Origin: Cloacibacterium normanense
Lineage (GTDB): Bacteria > Bacteroidota > Bacteroidia > Flavobacteriales > Weeksellaceae
DNA: 64,000 nt
Direction: 5' to 3'
Assembly (NCBI RefSeq): GCF_003860565.1
Contig: NZ_CP034157.1
Coordinates: forward strand, 62,001-126,000
Under the pieces are notes generated by a model that saw only the letters and a program-made list of their open reading frames with translations, did not search any database and was not told the DNA's origin. The position numbers and the translations under genes were made by a program. Position 1 is the stretch's first letter, and each line of letters opens with the position of its first letter. This document shows, piece by piece, positions 32,971 through 42,627 of this stretch.

Positions 32971-33917
32971 ACTAAAGCGCTTGCTCCAAGAATTGCAGCA
33001 TCTGCTTCTTGTAAGTCACTGTACAAAATTTTAACTTTATTTTTGAAAACTTGTAATAAGTTGTCTTCCATAGCTTGTCTGGTTGGCTTCATGATAAGGT
33101 CACCAGCTTTGGTCAATCCACCGAAAAGTACAATGGCTTCAGGTGCAGAAAAATGTACGAAAGTAGCTAAAGCTTCTCCTAAAATTTGACCTGTAAATTC
33201 GAAAACTTCATTGGCTAAAGAATCTCCTTGTTCTGCGCATTTAAATACGGTTTCACTGGTCAATTCATTGATAGGATAATTTTCTAATAAACTAGGAGAG
33301 TGCTGAGTTTCTTGTAATAATTCAATAGCGGTATCTCTTACACCTGTTGCAGATGCGTAAGCTTCTAAAGAACCTTTCAATCCAGTTCCTTTGTGCTCTC
33401 TACCACCATTTCTTACAATTACGTGACCTAATTCTCCTGCAAAACCGTTGTGTCCTAAAACGATTTTTCCATCAATGATAATTCCGCTTCCTACTCCAGT
33501 TCCTAAAGTAATGGTGATGAAGTTTTTCATTCCTTTAGCAGCACCATATTGCATTTCGCCTACTGCAGCAGCATTAGCATCATTTGTTAATTTAGCCGGA
33601 ATTTTAAATTTTTGTTCTAGAAGTTCAGCCATAGGAATAATGCCTTTCCATTTTAGGTTGGCTGCATATTCTATAGTTCCTTGATAATAATTAGCATTAG
33701 GAGCTCCCATTCCTATTCCTACGAATGCTTCTGGACCGCCATATTGCTCAATCATAGGATTAAGTTTTTCTGCTAAATCATCTATAAATTCTTCTACATT
33801 TTCATGTTCGTTGGTTTTAATTCTGTCTTGAACTAGAATTACACCTTTTTTATTTACGATACCGAATTTGGTGTTGGTACCACCTACATCGATACCAATT
33901 GCATGTTTTTCTTTCAT
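32964..33917 (-). CDS. ROK family sugar kinase lacking the zinc motif
   Basis: A 317-residue ROK kinase, probably a glucokinase given the adjacent sugar transporter. The phosphate-binding IGIDVGGTNTKFGIV, catalytic-base region KLTNDANAAAVGEMQYGAA and TLGTGVGSGIIIDGKI are intact. The usual zinc-binding CxCGxxGCxE segment reads REHKGTGLKGSLEAYAS, so all three Cys are lost while the following Glu remains. The start is taken as the ATG at 33917, one base before the MFS stop codon, giving tight coupling. Substrate by context: glucose released from glucans and imported by the MFS protein. Confidence 0.88.
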   Translation of the reverse strand: MKEKHAIGIDVGGTNTKFGIVNKKGVILVQDRIKTNEHENVEEFIDDLAEKLNPMIEQYGGPEAFVGIGMGAPNANYYQGTIEYAANLKWKGIIPMAELLEQKFKIPAKLTNDANAAAVGEMQYGAAKGMKNFITITLGTGVGSGIIIDGKIVLGHNGFAGELGHVIVRNGGREHKGTGLKGSLEAYASATGVRDTAIELLQETQHSPSLLENYPINELTSETVFKCAEQGDSLANEVFEFTGQILGEALATFVHFSAPEAIVLFGGLTKAGDLIMKPTRQAMEDNLLQVFKNKVKILYSDLQEADAAILGASALVW

Positions 33918-33918
33918 G

Positions 33919-35190
33919 TTAGTCAACTTTAATGTCTTTATTTACGTTTTTGCTTCCTACTAATGCATAGAATAGCATATAAGTAATTCCTATAACTACT
34001 ACCCAATAACTTTGTACATATCCGAAGATATCAGCAGCATAACCTTGGATTGCTGGGATAATTCCTCCACCACAAACCATCACCATGAAAATGCCAGATG
34101 CAGCTGCAGTATATTTTCCTAATCCTTCTGTAGCTAAGTTAAAGATTCCTCCCCACATTACAGAAGTACATAATCCGCATAATACCAATAGCATAATACT
34201 TACCGGAACTTGAGCTAATCCGAAAGAAATATCAGATTGGAAAACAGGCATACTTACCATTTGGTCTTTTGGTAAGAAGATTGCTAAAAGTACAAATACT
34301 AATCCTAAAACTGCTGCGAAACTTAACATTGATTTACTAGAAAATTTAGAACCTAAAACTCCTCCAGTTAATCTTCCTACTAACATTAAGAACCAATATG
34401 TTCCTACTACAGTTCCAGCAGTGGTAGCATTAATTTGTAAGTCGCCAGTCATATAAAGATTAGCAATATTTGGAATTCCTACTTCTACACCTACATATAC
34501 GAAAATTGCAATTGCTCCTAATACGAAGTGTCTGAATGAAAGAGGACTGTGTGTATTTTTCTCAGTGCTTTTCTCTGCTACAATGTGTGGCTCTGGAATG
34601 CTCATAGAATATAATACGATAAATGCCAAAACAAAAATTCCTATTGCTAAGAATAATGCTGGATTAGCATCTGAAATAGTAGCTTTAGCTACATCTCCCA
34701 TTAAATAACCTACTAATACTGGAACGATAGTAGCTCCCATAGAATTTAAAGTACCACCGAATTGTAATAACTGGTTACCTCTTTTTCCTTCTCCACCTAA
34801 AGTATTTAGCATAGGGTTTACTACAGTATTTAGCATACACATAGAGAAACCACCTACAAATGCCCCGATTAAATAAACGGCGAAACTTTCGATTTTACCA
34901 GAGAAGAAAGTAATTGCTACACCAGCAATACCTACCAAAATTGCAGTAAGAGCAGTTTTTTTATAACCAATTTTTTGCAGCATTAAACCTGCAGGAATTC
35001 CCATGAAAGCATAGGCGAGAAAATTGGCAAAATTACCTAATTGTGAGAGTAAATTACTTGCCTGAAATTGGTTTTTTACAATTACTCCCATCGGATTTTG
35101 TAAACCTGTAACGAAGGCAATCATAAAAAAGAGTGCAAACATCATTGCTATCGGTAATGCATAGCTTTGTTTGTTTTGGTTAGTGTCCAT
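33919..35190 (-). CDS. Sugar MFS transporter, FucP-like
   Basis: A 423-residue permease with 12 predicted helices of the FucP/glucose-galactose type major facilitator family, proton-coupled at the inner membrane. Features are FVTGLQNPMGVIVKNQF in the first loop, FMGIPAGLMLQKIGYKKT, and QLLQFGGTLNSMGATIVPVL. It starts the unit MFS-ROK-DUF3810, with an exact TATATTTG at 35241-35248 upstream. Import of hexose followed by ROK phosphorylation is the simplest reading. Confidence 0.9.
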   Translation of the reverse strand: MDTNQNKQSYALPIAMMFALFFMIAFVTGLQNPMGVIVKNQFQASNLLSQLGNFANFLAYAFMGIPAGLMLQKIGYKKTALTAILVGIAGVAITFFSGKIESFAVYLIGAFVGGFSMCMLNTVVNPMLNTLGGEGKRGNQLLQFGGTLNSMGATIVPVLVGYLMGDVAKATISDANPALFLAIGIFVLAFIVLYSMSIPEPHIVAEKSTEKNTHSPLSFRHFVLGAIAIFVYVGVEVGIPNIANLYMTGDLQINATTAGTVVGTYWFLMLVGRLTGGVLGSKFSSKSMLSFAAVLGLVFVLLAIFLPKDQMVSMPVFQSDISFGLAQVPVSIMLLVLCGLCTSVMWGGIFNLATEGLGKYTAAASGIFMVMVCGGGIIPAIQGYAADIFGYVQSYWVVVIGITYMLFYALVGSKNVNKDIKVD

Positions 35191-35240
35191 ATTTTTGTTT
35201 TTTAATTTATTTTATAAATCCTGAGCAGAAATTATGCTAA

Positions 35241-35248
35241 CAAATATA
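35241..35248 (-). promoter_or_regulatory. Promoter -7 element for the sugar transporter operon
   Basis: On the minus strand it reads TATATTTG, an exact consensus match, about 50 nt before the ATG of the MFS gene. The -33 box is not convincing. Confidence 0.5.
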
Positions 35249-35281
35249 TTATTATTTTCTCGAAATGATATAATAGATTTT

Positions 35282-36016
35282 TTAATTATTTTGAAGGGTA
35301 AATTTAATAAGATTATGTGAAACTTCTTTCAATTCCTGTATGTTTTTTGTTGGCTCTAAAATATCATTAAAATAAATTTTAATTTTTCCTGGATAGCCTT
35401 TTCCATGGTCAAACGGAAACATTTCCTTCGGCCCTACAAAGGTAAAAACAGCAAGAGGAGACTGGTGTTTGTTAGATAAAATAAAAGCTCCATCTTTAAA
35501 TTTGTCTAAAATGACAGACATGTCATCAGGAACGCCACCTTCTGGAAAAATCACAATGCTGTCTCCTTCTTCCATACGTTCTGCGCATCTTTCATAGACT
35601 TCTGCTCTGCTTTTGGGCGAACTTCTGTCTACCATTACACAGATTCTTTTATAAATAGTACCGAAAATAGGAATTTTAACCAATTCTTTTTTACCAACAA
35701 AGCAAATAGGATGATGAGGGAATAATAAAACTGGAATAAAAATATCCACAATAGAAGTGTGATTGGCAATAATAACGTATTGTTGGTTTTTGTCAATTTT
35801 TTTGTTGGTCTGATTAATGAGTTCATATCTGAATCCCATACCATAAAAAACACCTTTACACCAAAGTCTCACGAAAAAATAAGCATATTTATAGTGTTCT
35901 TTTTTTATGGAGAGCAAATAAACAGGAATAAAGAATAGAATAAGTAAAATTCCAGCGAGTAAAACCATCCAGCCTCGCCAAAGATAATTAAGTGCTCTTT
36001 TCATGTTTTTAACCAT
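35282..36016 (-). CDS. plsC: 1-acyl-sn-glycerol-3-phosphate acyltransferase
   Basis: A 244-residue membrane acyltransferase making phosphatidic acid. The PlsC signature blocks are NHTSIVDIF (H-x4-D, about 82-90) and VIFPEGGVPDDM (about 154-165), with an N-terminal membrane helix (about 14-35). The gene overlaps the end of the GtrA gene by 8 bases if it starts at 36016; a second ATG at 36004 would leave no overlap. The GtrA partner suggests transport of lipid-linked sugar, but no clear functional tie. Confidence 0.9.
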   Translation of the reverse strand: MVKNMKRALNYLWRGWMVLLAGILLILFFIPVYLLSIKKEHYKYAYFFVRLWCKGVFYGMGFRYELINQTNKKIDKNQQYVIIANHTSIVDIFIPVLLFPHHPICFVGKKELVKIPIFGTIYKRICVMVDRSSPKSRAEVYERCAERMEEGDSIVIFPEGGVPDDMSVILDKFKDGAFILSNKHQSPLAVFTFVGPKEMFPFDHGKGYPGKIKIYFNDILEPTKNIQELKEVSHNLIKFTLQNN

Positions 36017-36467
36017 TAAAAATTACGTTTTTCTTAATTGAATAATTAAGGATAGAAACCAATCCAATGGCAGCGATTTTACTTAAAATCTGTGGACTGA
36101 AGGTATAAATAATCATATCTAGATTATCTCTAAAGATGGTATTGTAGAATAATTGGAAAAATAGTAAACTCAATATAGTAGAGAAAAAAGAAATCACCAT
36201 AAAATAAGCAAATTCCCTTTTTTTAGAGTGCTTCCCACGTTCGAAAACAAACCAAATGCTTAAAAAATAATTGAAAACGATACCACAAGTAGTAGATAAT
36301 ATGTTGCTCAACGGAAAATGAATTCCGTGAAAATTAGTTTCACTTGAAAAAAAAATAGGGATATTAACACTGAATAATTTAAAACTCCCAATTTCTACAA
36401 TCGCACTTAAACCTCCCGCAATAATAAAAAATAGAACTTGCTTTTGTTTTAATAAAAGTTGTTTCAT
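36009..36467 (-). CDS. GtrA-like membrane protein
   Basis: A 152-residue protein with four helices of the GtrA family, which in characterised systems flip lipid-linked sugars for surface glycan decoration. Recognisable are FFIIAGGLSAIVEIGSFKLF, then TCGIVFNYFLSIWFVFERGK and LVSILNYSIKKNVIFNG. It is the first gene of a two-gene unit with plsC. A TAAATTTG element (minus strand, 36483-36490) is a possible -7 box. Confidence 0.88.
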   Translation of the reverse strand: MKQLLLKQKQVLFFIIAGGLSAIVEIGSFKLFSVNIPIFFSSETNFHGIHFPLSNILSTTCGIVFNYFLSIWFVFERGKHSKKREFAYFMVISFFSTILSLLFFQLFYNTIFRDNLDMIIYTFSPQILSKIAAIGLVSILNYSIKKNVIFNG

Positions 36468-36684
36468 AAAATTTTCTTACTACAAATTTAAACTTAAATG
36501 TTAAAGTTTAATAAATTATCATTAATTATTTTTTTATAACAAAAAAATATATAATTTAGTATAACAAAATACGCCATCAAAACCTGATAAAAAATTCATT
36601 TTCAATTATATATGAAAGTGATTTTTTTGTCTTGACACCAGATTGTTCATTGATATTTACCACACCAAATCAAAAAATAAAAGT

Positions 36685-36939
36685 ATGAAAACACCGAGAC
36701 CATACAGAAAATTTCAGTATAAGCAAGAAAAAATTAAGGACTTAGAAGAGCACAATCCACGCTTCAAAAGAATTTATTCAGAATTCGAAAATCTCACAGA
36801 CGAAATATGGGACATAGAAACTGGAGATAGAGCTTCTGTGCCAGATGATTTTATGTTTGCCCTTAAATTACAGACTCATTATTTGGAAGATGAAATAGAC
36901 CATTGGCTAGACCTAAAAGATGAGGAAAGCATAGAATAA
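36685..36939 (+). CDS. Small conserved acidic protein
   Basis: An 84-residue soluble protein with no recognised domain. It is strongly charged (basic TPRPYRKFQYKQEKIKDLEE start, acidic LEDEIDHWLDLKDEES end) and probably all-helical. I start it at the ATG of MKTPRPY because the 14 codons before it look non-coding. It lies 39 bp before the sugar kinase gene and may share a transcript. Function unknown. Confidence 0.6.
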   Translation: MKTPRPYRKFQYKQEKIKDLEEHNPRFKRIYSEFENLTDEIWDIETGDRASVPDDFMFALKLQTHYLEDEIDHWLDLKDEESIE

Positions 36940-36978
36940 AAAAGATTTTCCTAATTTAGCAATTTAAACGCTTTGTGT

Positions 36979-37842
36979 ATGATTGCAATTGTTGACGGTG
37001 GTTCTACAAAATGTGACTGGGTAATTCTAGATCATTCTGGTAAGATTTCTCAAAAGACCGAAACACTCGGTTTTAATCCAAATATTATTAATGCAGATTT
37101 GATTCCTCAAGAAATTGAGAAGAATCAGCATCTGTATTTTCTGAAAGAACATTTAAAAGAAATTTATTTTTACGGTTCTGGTTGCGGAACTCCAGAAAAT
37201 GCGGCTTTGGTAGAAGTTAATTTACAAAAAGCATTTCCACATGCCAAGGTAATTGTAAAAGAAGATATGACAGCCGCAGCTTATGCAGCTTACAATGGTA
37301 AACCTGCAATTGTTTGTATTCTAGGAACGGGTTCTAATTCATGTTTTTTTGATGGAGAAACTGTAAGGAGAGATTTGCCATCACTAGGCTTTTTAATTGG
37401 TGACGAAGGAAGTGGTTCTGCGCTTGGTAAACAATTGTTGCGCAAGTTTTTCATGAAAAAATTACCCAAAGATTTACACGAAGATTTCATGGCTACTTAT
37501 CATCTTACCATAGAAGATGCCATTAGAAATATGTATCACAATCCTAGAGCTAATGCTTATCTCGCAGAATTTAATAAATTTGTAGTCCTCAAAAAATCAC
37601 ATCCATATTTTCAAAATATGATATTTGATGAGATGAAAAATTTCTTTGAATATCAAGTGCTTCCTTATGAAGAAGCCAGAGAAGCAGAAATTAACTTTAT
37701 TGGTTCTATCGCTTTTGTGTACGAAGATATTTTGAGATCTGCCGCCGCAGAACTTAATCTTACCGTAGGAAAAATTGTACAAAGACCTATAGAAAGCCTA
37801 GTAGAGTATCATAAAAAATACATTTTCAATCAAGAGGAATAA
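36979..37842 (+). CDS. BadF/BadG-type sugar kinase (N-acetylglucosamine kinase-like)
   Basis: A 287-residue protein of the ASKHA fold. It begins MIAIVDGGSTKCDWVILDHS, the phosphate-1 motif of GlcNAc-kinase-like BadF proteins, followed by EDMTAAAYAAYNGKPAIVCI, ILGTGSNSCFFDG and LGFLIGDEGSGSALGKQLL, typical of N-acetylglucosamine kinase rather than the benzoyl-CoA reductase activases (no Cys cluster). It probably phosphorylates GlcNAc from wall recycling. The start is ATG 36979; an earlier TTG is discounted. Its terminator begins inside the last codons. Confidence 0.82.
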   Translation: MIAIVDGGSTKCDWVILDHSGKISQKTETLGFNPNIINADLIPQEIEKNQHLYFLKEHLKEIYFYGSGCGTPENAALVEVNLQKAFPHAKVIVKEDMTAAAYAAYNGKPAIVCILGTGSNSCFFDGETVRRDLPSLGFLIGDEGSGSALGKQLLRKFFMKKLPKDLHEDFMATYHLTIEDAIRNMYHNPRANAYLAEFNKFVVLKKSHPYFQNMIFDEMKNFFEYQVLPYEEAREAEINFIGSIAFVYEDILRSAAAELNLTVGKIVQRPIESLVEYHKKYIFNQEE

Positions 37843-37865
37843 AAAATATTTCCTCTTCTTTTTTT
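37832..37865 (+). terminator. Intrinsic terminator overlapping the kinase stop codon
   Basis: AAGAGGAA, which encodes the final residues of the kinase, pairs with TTCCTCTT downstream of the stop codon, followed by CTTTTTTT. Confidence 0.75.
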
Positions 37866-37903
37866 AATATAGAATTTACTTTTAATTAAATTTTTTAAAA
37901 TTT

Positions 37904-40189
37904 ATGTCAAATAAAACGCATAGAGATCAAGAGCAATTTAGAAACGCAGCACTTGATTATCACAGAAATGAACCTAAAGGAAAAATAGAAGTCATTCCCT
38001 CTAAACCTCACTCTTCGCAGAGAGATTTATCCTTAGCTTATTCACCAGGTGTTGCAGAACCTTGTTTAGAAATCGAAAAAAATCCTTCTTCGATATATGA
38101 ATATACCACCAAAGGAAACTTAGTTGCTGTAATTTCAAACGGGACTGCTGTTTTAGGATTGGGAGACATCGGTGCAGAAGCTTCTAAACCAGTAATGGAA
38201 GGAAAAGGATTATTGTTTAAAATCTTTGCAGATATTAATGTTTTTGATATTGAGATTAACGAAAAAGATCCAGACAAATTTATAGAAATCGTTAAAGGAA
38301 TTTCGCCCACTTTTGGAGGAATCAATTTAGAAGATATTAAAGCGCCAGAAGCTTTCTACATAGAACAAAGACTGAAAGAAGAGCTTAATATTCCTTTGAT
38401 GCATGATGACCAACACGGAACTGCAATCATTTCTGCAGCAGCATTAATTAATGCGTTAGAATTGGCAGATAAAAAAATAGATGAGGTGAAAATGGTGGTA
38501 AATGGAGCAGGAGCAGCAGCAATTGCTTGTACCAAATTATACATTGCACTAGGTCTTAAAAAAGAAAACGTAATGATGTGCGATTCTAAAGGAGTAATTA
38601 ATCATAAGAGAGAAAATCTTACTCCAGAAAAATTAGATTTTATAGCACAAACAGATATTTCTACATTGGAACAAGCTTTAGAAGGAGCAGATGTTTTTGT
38701 TGGTCTGTCTAAAGGAGATGTTATGACTGCGAAAATGCTTAGTTCAATGGCGGAAAATCCTGTGGTTTTCGCTTTGGCAAATCCAACACCAGAGATTGAT
38801 TATAATCTTGCCATCGCAACAAGACCAGATGTTATTATGGCAACGGGAAGAAGTGATTTTCCTAATCAGGTGAATAACGTTCTTGGTTTCCCCTATATTT
38901 TCAGAGGTGCATTAGATGTACAAGCTACTGGAATTAATGAAGAAATGAAATTGGCTGCTGTAAAAGCAATCGCAGAATTAGCAAAAGAGCCGGTTCCTGA
39001 AATGGTAAAATTGGCTTACAATGTTAAAAATATAGGTTTTGGTAGAGAATATTTCATTCCGAAACCATTTGATAATAGATTATTAACCAAAGTTTCCATT
39101 GCAGTAGCAAAAGCGGCTATGGAAAGCGGAATTTCTAGAAAACCGATTGCCGATTTCGAAGAATACGAAAATCAGTTGCTTGACAGAATGGGTAGAGATG
39201 AAAAACTCATCAGAATGATGCAAAACAGAGCACGTTCTAATCCAAAACGTGTTACGCTAGGAAATGCTGAAGAATATAATGTATTGAAAGCTGCACAAAT
39301 TCTTTATGAAGAAGGAATTGCTCATCCTATTTTATTAGGAGAGAAAAAATTCATCAAAGAACAAATGGAAAAATTCGGAATTCATTTAGACGTTCCGATT
39401 GTAGATCCGATGGACGATGACCAAGACGATAATCGTAAAAAATATAGAGAAACGCTTTGGAGACTTCGCAATAGAAAAGGTGTAAATGAATATATTGCCA
39501 AAAGATTGGTAAGACAAAGAGATTATTTTGGGCCACTCATGTTGCAACATGGTGACACGGATGCACTCATTGTAGGATATTCTAAAAATTATAGAACTGT
39601 TCTGAGACCTGTTTTAGAAATTATAGAAAAAGCAAAGGGAGTAGATAAAATTGCTTCTATGATGATGATTTTATCGGATAAAAAACCTTATTTCTTTGCT
39701 GATACTTCTATCCATGTAAATCCTACACCAGAAGAAATGGCTAACATTGCAAAAATGGCAGAATATGCAATTAAATCTTTCGCTATTCAACCAAGAATTG
39801 CCATGCTTTCTTACGAAAATTTCTCAGCCAATTCTGAGACTTCTAAAAAAGTAGCAAAAGCAGTAAATATTCTGCATCAAAAATATCCAGATATGATTGT
39901 AGATGGAGAATTTCAGCCAGATTTTGCGATGAGTGCAGACCATCTTCAGGATTATCCTTTCTCAAAATTAGGAAAAACTCCAGCCAATACTTTTATCTTC
40001 CCGAATCTAGAAAGTGCTAATCTTTCTTATAAAATTATCAGAGGAATGAAAGTAGCACAAGTAGTAGGACCTATTTTATTAGGACTAAAACAACCGGTAC
40101 ACGTTTTACAAATGCGAGCAAGTGTAGATGAAATTGTGAACTTGGCAACTATAGCCGTTTTAGATGCTCAAATGCGAGAAAATCAATAA
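37904..40189 (+). CDS. maeB: NADP-dependent malic enzyme with phosphotransacetylase-like domain
   Basis: A 761-residue protein that decarboxylates malate to pyruvate and CO2, yielding NADPH. The N-terminal malic enzyme part (about 1-425) has SLAYSPGVAEPCLEIEKNPS, IGAEASKPVMEGKG, INLEDIKAPEAFYIE and the nucleotide-binding MVVNGAGAAAIACTKLY. The C-terminal region (about 430-761) resembles phosphate acetyltransferase (GYSKNYRTVLRPVLEII, KLGKTPANTFIFPNLESANL) but is thought to be regulatory in MaeB. A terminator at 40195 follows. Confidence 0.95.
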   Translation: MSNKTHRDQEQFRNAALDYHRNEPKGKIEVIPSKPHSSQRDLSLAYSPGVAEPCLEIEKNPSSIYEYTTKGNLVAVISNGTAVLGLGDIGAEASKPVMEGKGLLFKIFADINVFDIEINEKDPDKFIEIVKGISPTFGGINLEDIKAPEAFYIEQRLKEELNIPLMHDDQHGTAIISAAALINALELADKKIDEVKMVVNGAGAAAIACTKLYIALGLKKENVMMCDSKGVINHKRENLTPEKLDFIAQTDISTLEQALEGADVFVGLSKGDVMTAKMLSSMAENPVVFALANPTPEIDYNLAIATRPDVIMATGRSDFPNQVNNVLGFPYIFRGALDVQATGINEEMKLAAVKAIAELAKEPVPEMVKLAYNVKNIGFGREYFIPKPFDNRLLTKVSIAVAKAAMESGISRKPIADFEEYENQLLDRMGRDEKLIRMMQNRARSNPKRVTLGNAEEYNVLKAAQILYEEGIAHPILLGEKKFIKEQMEKFGIHLDVPIVDPMDDDQDDNRKKYRETLWRLRNRKGVNEYIAKRLVRQRDYFGPLMLQHGDTDALIVGYSKNYRTVLRPVLEIIEKAKGVDKIASMMMILSDKKPYFFADTSIHVNPTPEEMANIAKMAEYAIKSFAIQPRIAMLSYENFSANSETSKKVAKAVNILHQKYPDMIVDGEFQPDFAMSADHLQDYPFSKLGKTPANTFIFPNLESANLSYKIIRGMKVAQVVGPILLGLKQPVHVLQMRASVDEIVNLATIAVLDAQMRENQ

Positions 40190-40194
40190 TATTT

Positions 40195-40220
40195 AAACCG
40201 AGAATTTTCTCGGTTTTTTT
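40195..40220 (+). terminator. Intrinsic terminator after maeB
   Basis: AAACCGAGAA / TTCTCGGTTT, ending in a T-run. Confidence 0.85.
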
Positions 40221-40280
40221 ATTGTTAAAATTTTTTTTCCTCAAAAATAATTATCTAACTTTAACCTTAAAATTAAAATT

Positions 40281-42617
40281 ATGTTTAGCATAAAGTCAAA
40301 AGTATTATTAGCAGTAGTATTAATTTCTGGTTACGCTCATTCTCAAGAAGTTGTAAATAAACCGTACTACAATTACCAAACAAAAGAGTATCAATCTAAA
40401 AAGTCTGTTTTCGTAAATTCTTTGTTGAAAAAGATGACATTAGACGAAAAACTAGGTCAACTTAATCTTCCTGGAGCGGGTGATATTACCACCGGACAAG
40501 CTCAAAGTTCTGATATCGCAAAGAAAATTCAAGAAGGAAAAGTAGGAGGTCTCTTTAATATTAAAGGAGTAGAAAATATTAGAGAAGTTCAAAAAATTGC
40601 CGTAGAGAAAAGCCGTTTAAAAATTCCTTTGCTTTTCGGGATGGATGTAATTCATGGTTATGAAACCAATTTTCCTATTCCTCTTGGCTTGGCTTCTTCT
40701 TTTGATACTCAATTAGTGCAGCAATCTGCAAGAATAGCAGCAAATGAAGCAAGTGCAAGTGGTATTAACTGGACTTTCTCGCCAATGGTAGATATTTCTA
40801 GAGATCCAAGATGGGGAAGAGTGGCAGAAGGAGCAGGAGAAGATCCTTATTTAGGTTCTGAAATGGCAAAAGCAATGGTTTTTGGATATCAAGGAAAAGA
40901 TTTATCTCTCAATAATACGATAATGGCTTGTGTAAAACATTTCGCGTTGTATGGAGCTCCAGAAGCTGGCAGAGATTATAATACAGTAGACATGAGCCAC
41001 ATAAGAATGTATAATGAATACTTTCCACCTTATAAGGCAGCTGTAGATGCAGGTGTAGGTTCTGTGATGGCTTCTTTTAATGAAGTAGACGGAATTCCTG
41101 CAACAGGAAATAAATGGTTGATGACAGAAGTTCTTAGAAATCAATGGAAATTCAAAGGTTTCGTGGTGACTGATTATACAGGTATTAATGAAATGATAGA
41201 CCACGGAATGGGAGATTTACAACAAGTTTCGGCTTTGGCAATGAACGCTGGTGTAGATATGGATATGGTAGGCGAAGGTTTTCTTACTACCCTTAAAAAA
41301 TCTGTACAAGAAGGAAAAGTAAATATCAAACAAATTGATTTAGCGGTAAAAAGAATTCTTGAAGCAAAATATGATTTAGGACTTTTTGAGGATCCATATA
41401 AATATTGTGATGCAAACAGAACAAAAAATGAAGTTTACAGTCAGGCAAACAGAGATATTGCCAGAAATATTGCAGCACAGTCAATGGTTTTAATGAAAAA
41501 CACCAATGAAATTCTTCCTTTAAAATCTCAAAAAAATATCGCTGTAATTGGGCCATTAGCAGACAATGCTGAAAACATGCCGGGAACTTGGAGCGTTGCC
41601 GCAAAACATAAAGATGCGATTTCACTTTTAGCAGGTCTTAAAAAGACTTTCGGGAATTCTGTGAATTTTACTTATGCTAAAGGTTCTAATATAGATTATG
41701 ACGCAACTTTCGAACAAAACGCTGCTATGTTTGGCAAAAACACTTACAGAGACAGCAGAAGCAAAGAAGAAATGCTGAAAGAAGCAGTTGAGGTTGCTAA
41801 TAAAGCAGATGTAATTCTTCTTGCCATTGGCGAAACTGCTGAAATGAGCGGTGAATCTAGTTCTAGAACCAATATTTCTATTCCACAAGCTCAAAAAGAT
41901 TTATTAAAAGAATTGAAAAAAACAGGTAAGCCAATTGTTTTGGTATTATTTGCAGGTAGAGCAATGGAAATCAATGAAGAAAGCGAATTGGCAGATGCTA
42001 TTCTTAATGTATGGTTCCCAGGTTCAGAAGCTGGTTTAGCAATTTCGGATGTACTTTTTGGTAAAGTAAATCCTTCAGCTAAGTTACCGATGACTTTCCC
42101 AAGAAGTGTAGGTCAAGTTCCTATTTTCTACAATCACAAAAATACAGGAAGACCACTTTCTCAATCATCAACTGAAAAATGTCAATTTGATAAATTCCGT
42201 TCTAATTATTTAGATGAATGTAACACTCCGCTTTATCCTTTCGGTTACGGTTTAAGTTACACTCAATTTGCATACAATAATCTAAATGTAAGTTCTAAAA
42301 ATTTAAAAGGAAACCAAACTTTAAAAGTTTCTGTAGAACTGAAAAATTCTGGAAAATACGATGGTGCCGAAATTGTTCAATTATACATCAGAGACATGGT
42401 AGGTAGCAATACAAGACCAGTAAAAGAATTAAAAGGTTTCCAAAAAATATTCTTAAAAGCAGGAGAAGCCAAAACGGTTACCTTTAATGTAACTCCAGAA
42501 GATTTAAAATTCTATGATAATAACCTAAAATACGATTGGGAATCTGGTGAGTTTGAAATTTTTGTAGGAGGTGATTCTCAAAAGACCGTTTCTCAAAAAA
42601 TCACTTGGAATAAATAA
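40281..42617 (+). CDS. bglX: GH3 beta-glucosidase, BglX-like
   Basis: A 778-residue exported glycoside hydrolase of family 3 (signal ending YAHSQ). The (beta/alpha)8 domain holds GMDVIHGYETNFPIPLGLAS and GFVVTDYTGINEMI, whose Asp is the nucleophile. The second domain holds GETAEMSGESSSRTNISIPQ, with the acid/base Glu, and the C-terminus ends in a fibronectin-like module. It releases glucose from beta-linked oligosaccharides in the periplasm. As the first gene of the PUL it probably finishes degradation of products from the GH144 enzymes; GH3 enzymes acting on sophorose occur in other Bacteroidetes. It is followed after 10 bp by the GH43-like gene. Confidence 0.92.
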   Translation: MFSIKSKVLLAVVLISGYAHSQEVVNKPYYNYQTKEYQSKKSVFVNSLLKKMTLDEKLGQLNLPGAGDITTGQAQSSDIAKKIQEGKVGGLFNIKGVENIREVQKIAVEKSRLKIPLLFGMDVIHGYETNFPIPLGLASSFDTQLVQQSARIAANEASASGINWTFSPMVDISRDPRWGRVAEGAGEDPYLGSEMAKAMVFGYQGKDLSLNNTIMACVKHFALYGAPEAGRDYNTVDMSHIRMYNEYFPPYKAAVDAGVGSVMASFNEVDGIPATGNKWLMTEVLRNQWKFKGFVVTDYTGINEMIDHGMGDLQQVSALAMNAGVDMDMVGEGFLTTLKKSVQEGKVNIKQIDLAVKRILEAKYDLGLFEDPYKYCDANRTKNEVYSQANRDIARNIAAQSMVLMKNTNEILPLKSQKNIAVIGPLADNAENMPGTWSVAAKHKDAISLLAGLKKTFGNSVNFTYAKGSNIDYDATFEQNAAMFGKNTYRDSRSKEEMLKEAVEVANKADVILLAIGETAEMSGESSSRTNISIPQAQKDLLKELKKTGKPIVLVLFAGRAMEINEESELADAILNVWFPGSEAGLAISDVLFGKVNPSAKLPMTFPRSVGQVPIFYNHKNTGRPLSQSSTEKCQFDKFRSNYLDECNTPLYPFGYGLSYTQFAYNNLNVSSKNLKGNQTLKVSVELKNSGKYDGAEIVQLYIRDMVGSNTRPVKELKGFQKIFLKAGEAKTVTFNVTPEDLKFYDNNLKYDWESGEFEIFVGGDSQKTVSQKITWNK

Positions 42618-42627
42618 ATCTCAAAAT

